64,000 bases of DNA from Futiania mangrovi (GTDB taxonomy: Bacteria > Pseudomonadota > Alphaproteobacteria > Futianiales > Futianiaceae), in the NCBI RefSeq assembly GCF_024158125.1, contig NZ_JAMZFT010000001.1, forward strand, positions 248,001-312,000. The letters run 5' to 3'. The translations under genes and the position numbers were made by a program. Below the pieces are notes generated by a model. It made no database searches. It was not told the DNA's origin and saw nothing but the letters and a program-made list of their open reading frames with translations. Positions 61,671 to 64,000 of the stretch are shown here, in pieces (positions within the stretch are counted from its first letter, which is position 1; each line of letters begins with the position of its first letter).

Positions 61671-62972
61671 ATGAAGGAAATATCCCGCACATTGACGCCG
61701 AAAGCGCCGGGGTTGCGGCATCGGATCATGGCCGGTTTCATCGGTAATGTCGTCGAATGGTATGATTTCGCGCTCTACGGTTATCTGGCGGGCGTCATCG
61801 CGCCCGTGTTCTTTCCCACCGGCAACCCGACGGCAGGGCTGATCGCAACTTACGGGATCTTCGCGGCCGGCTTCGTCATGCGTCCGCTCGGGGCCGCTGT
61901 CTTCGGCTGGTTCGGCGACCGGTACGGTCGGGCACGGACCATGCAGATCTCCGTTGCGATGATGGCGCTGCCGACCCTTCTGCTCGGCCTCCTGCCGACG
62001 TATGCGCAGGTCGGACTGCTCGCCCCGGTGCTTCTGGTGCTGGTGCGCCTGGTGCAGGGCCTGTCGGTCGGCGGGGAGTTTTCCTCGTCCGCCACCTATC
62101 TGGTGGAGACCGCGCCGTCGGGGCGTCGCGGAGTGGTCGGAAGCTGGGCCAACATCGGGTCGATGACGGGGACGCTTCTCGGCGTCGGAGCGGCAGCCCT
62201 CGTCACCAATCTCTTCAGTCCGGAAGCGCTCGATGCCTGGGCCTGGCGCATACCGTTTCTGGGCGGCGCAATCCTTGGCACGGCGGCCATCTGGATCCGC
62301 AGCGGCCTGCATACCTCCGAGCGGTTCGAAGCCCACCATGCGGGCCGCGATGCGACCTCGCCCCTGTTCGAGGCGTTCACGACCAACCGGCGCGAGACGA
62401 TGCTGGCCCTGGTCTTCGCCTCCGCCTATGGCATCTGCTTCTATGTGGCCTTCGTGTATCTGCCGGAATGGCTCTCGTCGCAGGGCCTGATGCCGAGGGG
62501 TACGGCACTGGCGATCAACACGGCCCTGACGCTTATCGTCATTCCCGCCATGCCGCTGGCGGCCGCGGTTGGCGACCGATGTCTGCCGCGGCGGACCTGG
62601 ATCGCCATCGCGATCGGCCTCCTCGGTCTCCTGATGTGGCCGCTCTACGCATGGATGCTGGCATCCGGCGGGTCGTTCGTTGCCGTGGTGACGGCGCATG
62701 CGGTCGCCTTCGTGCTGCTCTCGGTCCCCCTGGGGTCGGGGCCGGCGCTGTTCGTGGAGATGTTCCCCGAATGCGACCGGCTGTCGGGGTACTCCGTCGC
62801 GTTCAACATCGGCATGGGCGTCTTCGGCGGCATGACCCCCATGATTGCCACCAGCCTGATCGCCGCGACGGGCATTGCGGCTGCCCCGGCGCTCTATGTC
62901 GCCGTTGCGGCATTCGCTGCCGTCGTCGCGCTCGCGCTGACGCCTGACCGCAGCCGCGCTCCCCTCCGATAG
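61671..62972 (+). CDS. MHS-family MFS transporter
   Basis: A 433-residue, twelve-helix transporter of the metabolite:H+ symporter branch. The N-terminus reads GFIGNVVEWYDFALYGYLAGV, the loop 2-3 motif is GWFGDRYGRART, and the fourth-to-fifth helix part LVQGLSVGGEFSSSATYL is typical. Substrates include betaine, proline, citrate or other organic acids. Compatible-solute import would fit the ectoine genes, but this is only a guess. ATG 61671 is the first sensible start. Confidence 0.85.
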   Translation: MKEISRTLTPKAPGLRHRIMAGFIGNVVEWYDFALYGYLAGVIAPVFFPTGNPTAGLIATYGIFAAGFVMRPLGAAVFGWFGDRYGRARTMQISVAMMALPTLLLGLLPTYAQVGLLAPVLLVLVRLVQGLSVGGEFSSSATYLVETAPSGRRGVVGSWANIGSMTGTLLGVGAAALVTNLFSPEALDAWAWRIPFLGGAILGTAAIWIRSGLHTSERFEAHHAGRDATSPLFEAFTTNRRETMLALVFASAYGICFYVAFVYLPEWLSSQGLMPRGTALAINTALTLIVIPAMPLAAAVGDRCLPRRTWIAIAIGLLGLLMWPLYAWMLASGGSFVAVVTAHAVAFVLLSVPLGSGPALFVEMFPECDRLSGYSVAFNIGMGVFGGMTPMIATSLIAATGIAAAPALYVAVAAFAAVVALALTPDRSRAPLR

Positions 62973-63058
62973 CAGCGAAGGGCAGGTGCGGGCAGCCATT
63001 CCCCGCCCCGTCCGAGGGCCGGTCGCCCTCCGTTCTGCGCAGCCCGCTTGCCCCATCC

Positions 63059-63082
63059 ATAAGCATCCCCTAAATAAGCATC
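63059..63082. promoter_or_regulatory. Direct repeat upstream of the ArsR-type regulator
   Basis: ATAAGCATC occurs at 63059-63067 and again at 63074-63082, 15 bases apart from start to start. The patch is AT-rich and lies 19 bases before the regulator's start codon. It may be an operator for self-control. Confidence 0.4.
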
Positions 63083-63100
63083 ATCTTGAGGAGCTGTAAC

Positions 63101-63421
63101 ATGTCCCTGACCGCCGAGATCGATGTCAGCGCCTTCGAGGCGAACGCCGCCGAGGTCGAAACCGTGCTTCGGGCGCTGGCGAACCGCCGGCGGCTGATGC
63201 TGCTGTGCACCCTGGCGGGGCAGGGCGAGGCGAACGTCGGGCAGCTGAGCGAGGCCGTGGGGCTTGGCCAGTCTGCAACGTCCCAGCATCTTGCGAGGAT
63301 GCGGGAGGAGGGGCTCGTGGCCACCCGGCGGGAGGCGCAGACGATCTGGTACCGGATTGCCGACGCCCGGGTCGCCCGGCTGCTCGAGGTGTTGCACGCG
63401 CTCTATTGTCCTGCGGGCTGA
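63101..63421 (+). CDS. ArsR-family regulator, SqrR/BigR-like persulfide sensor
   Basis: The 106-residue winged-helix protein has RALANRRRLMLLCTLAG with Cys36 and ends LYCPAG with Cys103. SqrR and BigR sense reactive sulfur by linking two cysteines at equivalent places (about 41 and 107). The DNA helix reads GLGQSATSQHLARMREEGLV. GAGGAG stands eight bases before ATG 63101. The next gene is a rhodanese, as in BigR-type operons. There are no metal-site Cys clusters in the recognition helix, which argues against an arsenic sensor. Confidence 0.82.
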   Translation: MSLTAEIDVSAFEANAAEVETVLRALANRRRLMLLCTLAGQGEANVGQLSEAVGLGQSATSQHLARMREEGLVATRREAQTIWYRIADARVARLLEVLHALYCPAG

Positions 63422-63461
63422 ACCTGACGCCCGCGCAACGAGATGAAACTGGGGAAAGCAC

Positions 63462-63992
63462 ATGTCACTGGATGTCATCACGCCGCAGAAGGCCCGCGAA
63501 CTCATTGCCCAGGGGGCCGTGTTCATCGACGTGCGCGAGCCTGACGAGCACGCGCGCGAACGCATTCCCGGCGCGCACAATCACCCGGTCAGCGCGTTGT
63601 CGCCGCACACACGTGTCGCGCCGGGCGAGGCGGAGATCATCGTGTTCCATTGCCGCTCCGGCGCGCGGACCGTGGCGCACGGCGCGCGGCTGAAGCAGGC
63701 TGCGGGGTGCGACGCCTATATCCTCGACGGCGGTCTCGATGCCTGGAAAAAGGCCGGTTTCGACGTGGAGAAGGACAGCCGGCAGCCACTGGAACTGCAG
63801 CGGCAGGTGCAGATCGCGGCGGGCGGCATGATCGTGCTCGGCGGGATCCTCGGTGTGGCCGTGGACCCGTGGTTCTTCGCACTGTCGGTCGGCGTTGGGG
63901 CGGGCCTCGTCTTCGCGGGCGTCACCGGCGTTTGCGGTCTTGCCCGCTTCCTGCGCGCCATGCCCTGGAACCGCGCACTGCGCAGCGCCTGA
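63462..63992 (+). CDS. Rhodanese with DUF2892 membrane domain (YgaP-like)
   Basis: The 176-residue protein joins a rhodanese domain (about 1-105; catalytic Cys64 in FHCRSGART, FIDVREPDEH) to a C-terminal DUF2892 part with two helices (AAGGMIVLGGILG, and FALSVGVGAGLVFAGVTG) ending in VCGLARFLRAMPWN. This is the layout of E. coli YgaP, a membrane sulfurtransferase. GGGGAAAG precedes ATG 63462. With the SqrR-like gene 40 bases upstream it forms a sulfide/persulfide response unit. Confidence 0.88.
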   Translation: MSLDVITPQKARELIAQGAVFIDVREPDEHARERIPGAHNHPVSALSPHTRVAPGEAEIIVFHCRSGARTVAHGARLKQAAGCDAYILDGGLDAWKKAGFDVEKDSRQPLELQRQVQIAAGGMIVLGGILGVAVDPWFFALSVGVGAGLVFAGVTGVCGLARFLRAMPWNRALRSA

Positions 63993-64000
63993 CGCGTCAG

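Overview
The window is a 64 kb stretch of GC-rich, gene-dense bacterial chromosome. The gene set points to an alphaproteobacterium. It carries the cell-cycle kinase cckA with a TTAA-N7-TTAA CtrA-type box in front, recA with the alphaproteobacterial GTTC-N7-GTTC SOS box, a DksA-like protein with a single cysteine, an F1-ATPase zeta-inhibitor (DUF1476) gene, a eukaryote-like NADP isocitrate dehydrogenase, and fliL-fliM-motE. Ectoine breakdown genes, a D-glutamate-type cassette with a TRAP importer and an N-type ATPase suggest a marine or saline life style (inference). I see no insertion sequence, prophage, CRISPR array or rRNA operon.

Left part (1-23 kb). A minus-strand TRAP transporter operon (dctPQM) runs into dgcN and dgcA, the latter cut by the window edge. 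Divergent from it is an Mla-type lipid transport operon (mlaE with a fused STAS domain, mlaF, mlaD with a long helical tail, and a PqiC-like lipoprotein). Then come an acidic two-helix membrane protein, an Hpt protein, a metallo-beta-lactamase-fold hydrolase, a ferredoxin / ferredoxin reductase / ferredoxin triad, a methyltransferase and a GST. The ectoine hydrolase-deacetylase pair doeA-doeB follows. Next is a minus-strand group made of a MoxR ATPase, a GT-C-like membrane protein, a 54-residue membrane protein and a CoxE-like VWA protein.

Middle part (23-50 kb). This is mostly core genome: dksA; fliL-fliM-motE and a large helical secreted protein; cckA; recA; alaS; icd; trmJ; rpsD with a clear promoter and leader; a purine run purC-purS-purQ-purL followed by bolA and grxD; the zeta inhibitor; purB; radC; map; sfsA; a cinA-like gene; and tRNA-Leu(UAA).

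Right part (49-64 kb). After a MATE exporter, a TM2 protein, a frameshifted secreted protein and a class III CoA-transferase comes the most striking block. This is a complete N-ATPase operon (atpDCQRBEFAG, minus strand) whose nine genes are overlapped or nearly so. It lies directly downstream of, and overlapping, a class I PHA synthase gene. The c subunit has the two-carboxylate ion site (Glu30, Glu63) but with Met where Na+-binding rotors have Thr. An MHS-family transporter and a persulfide-sensor-like ArsR regulator with a membrane rhodanese close the window.

Gene ends were read from the sequence. Many genes start at internal ATG or GTG codons rather than at the longest open-frame start; this is noted entry by entry.
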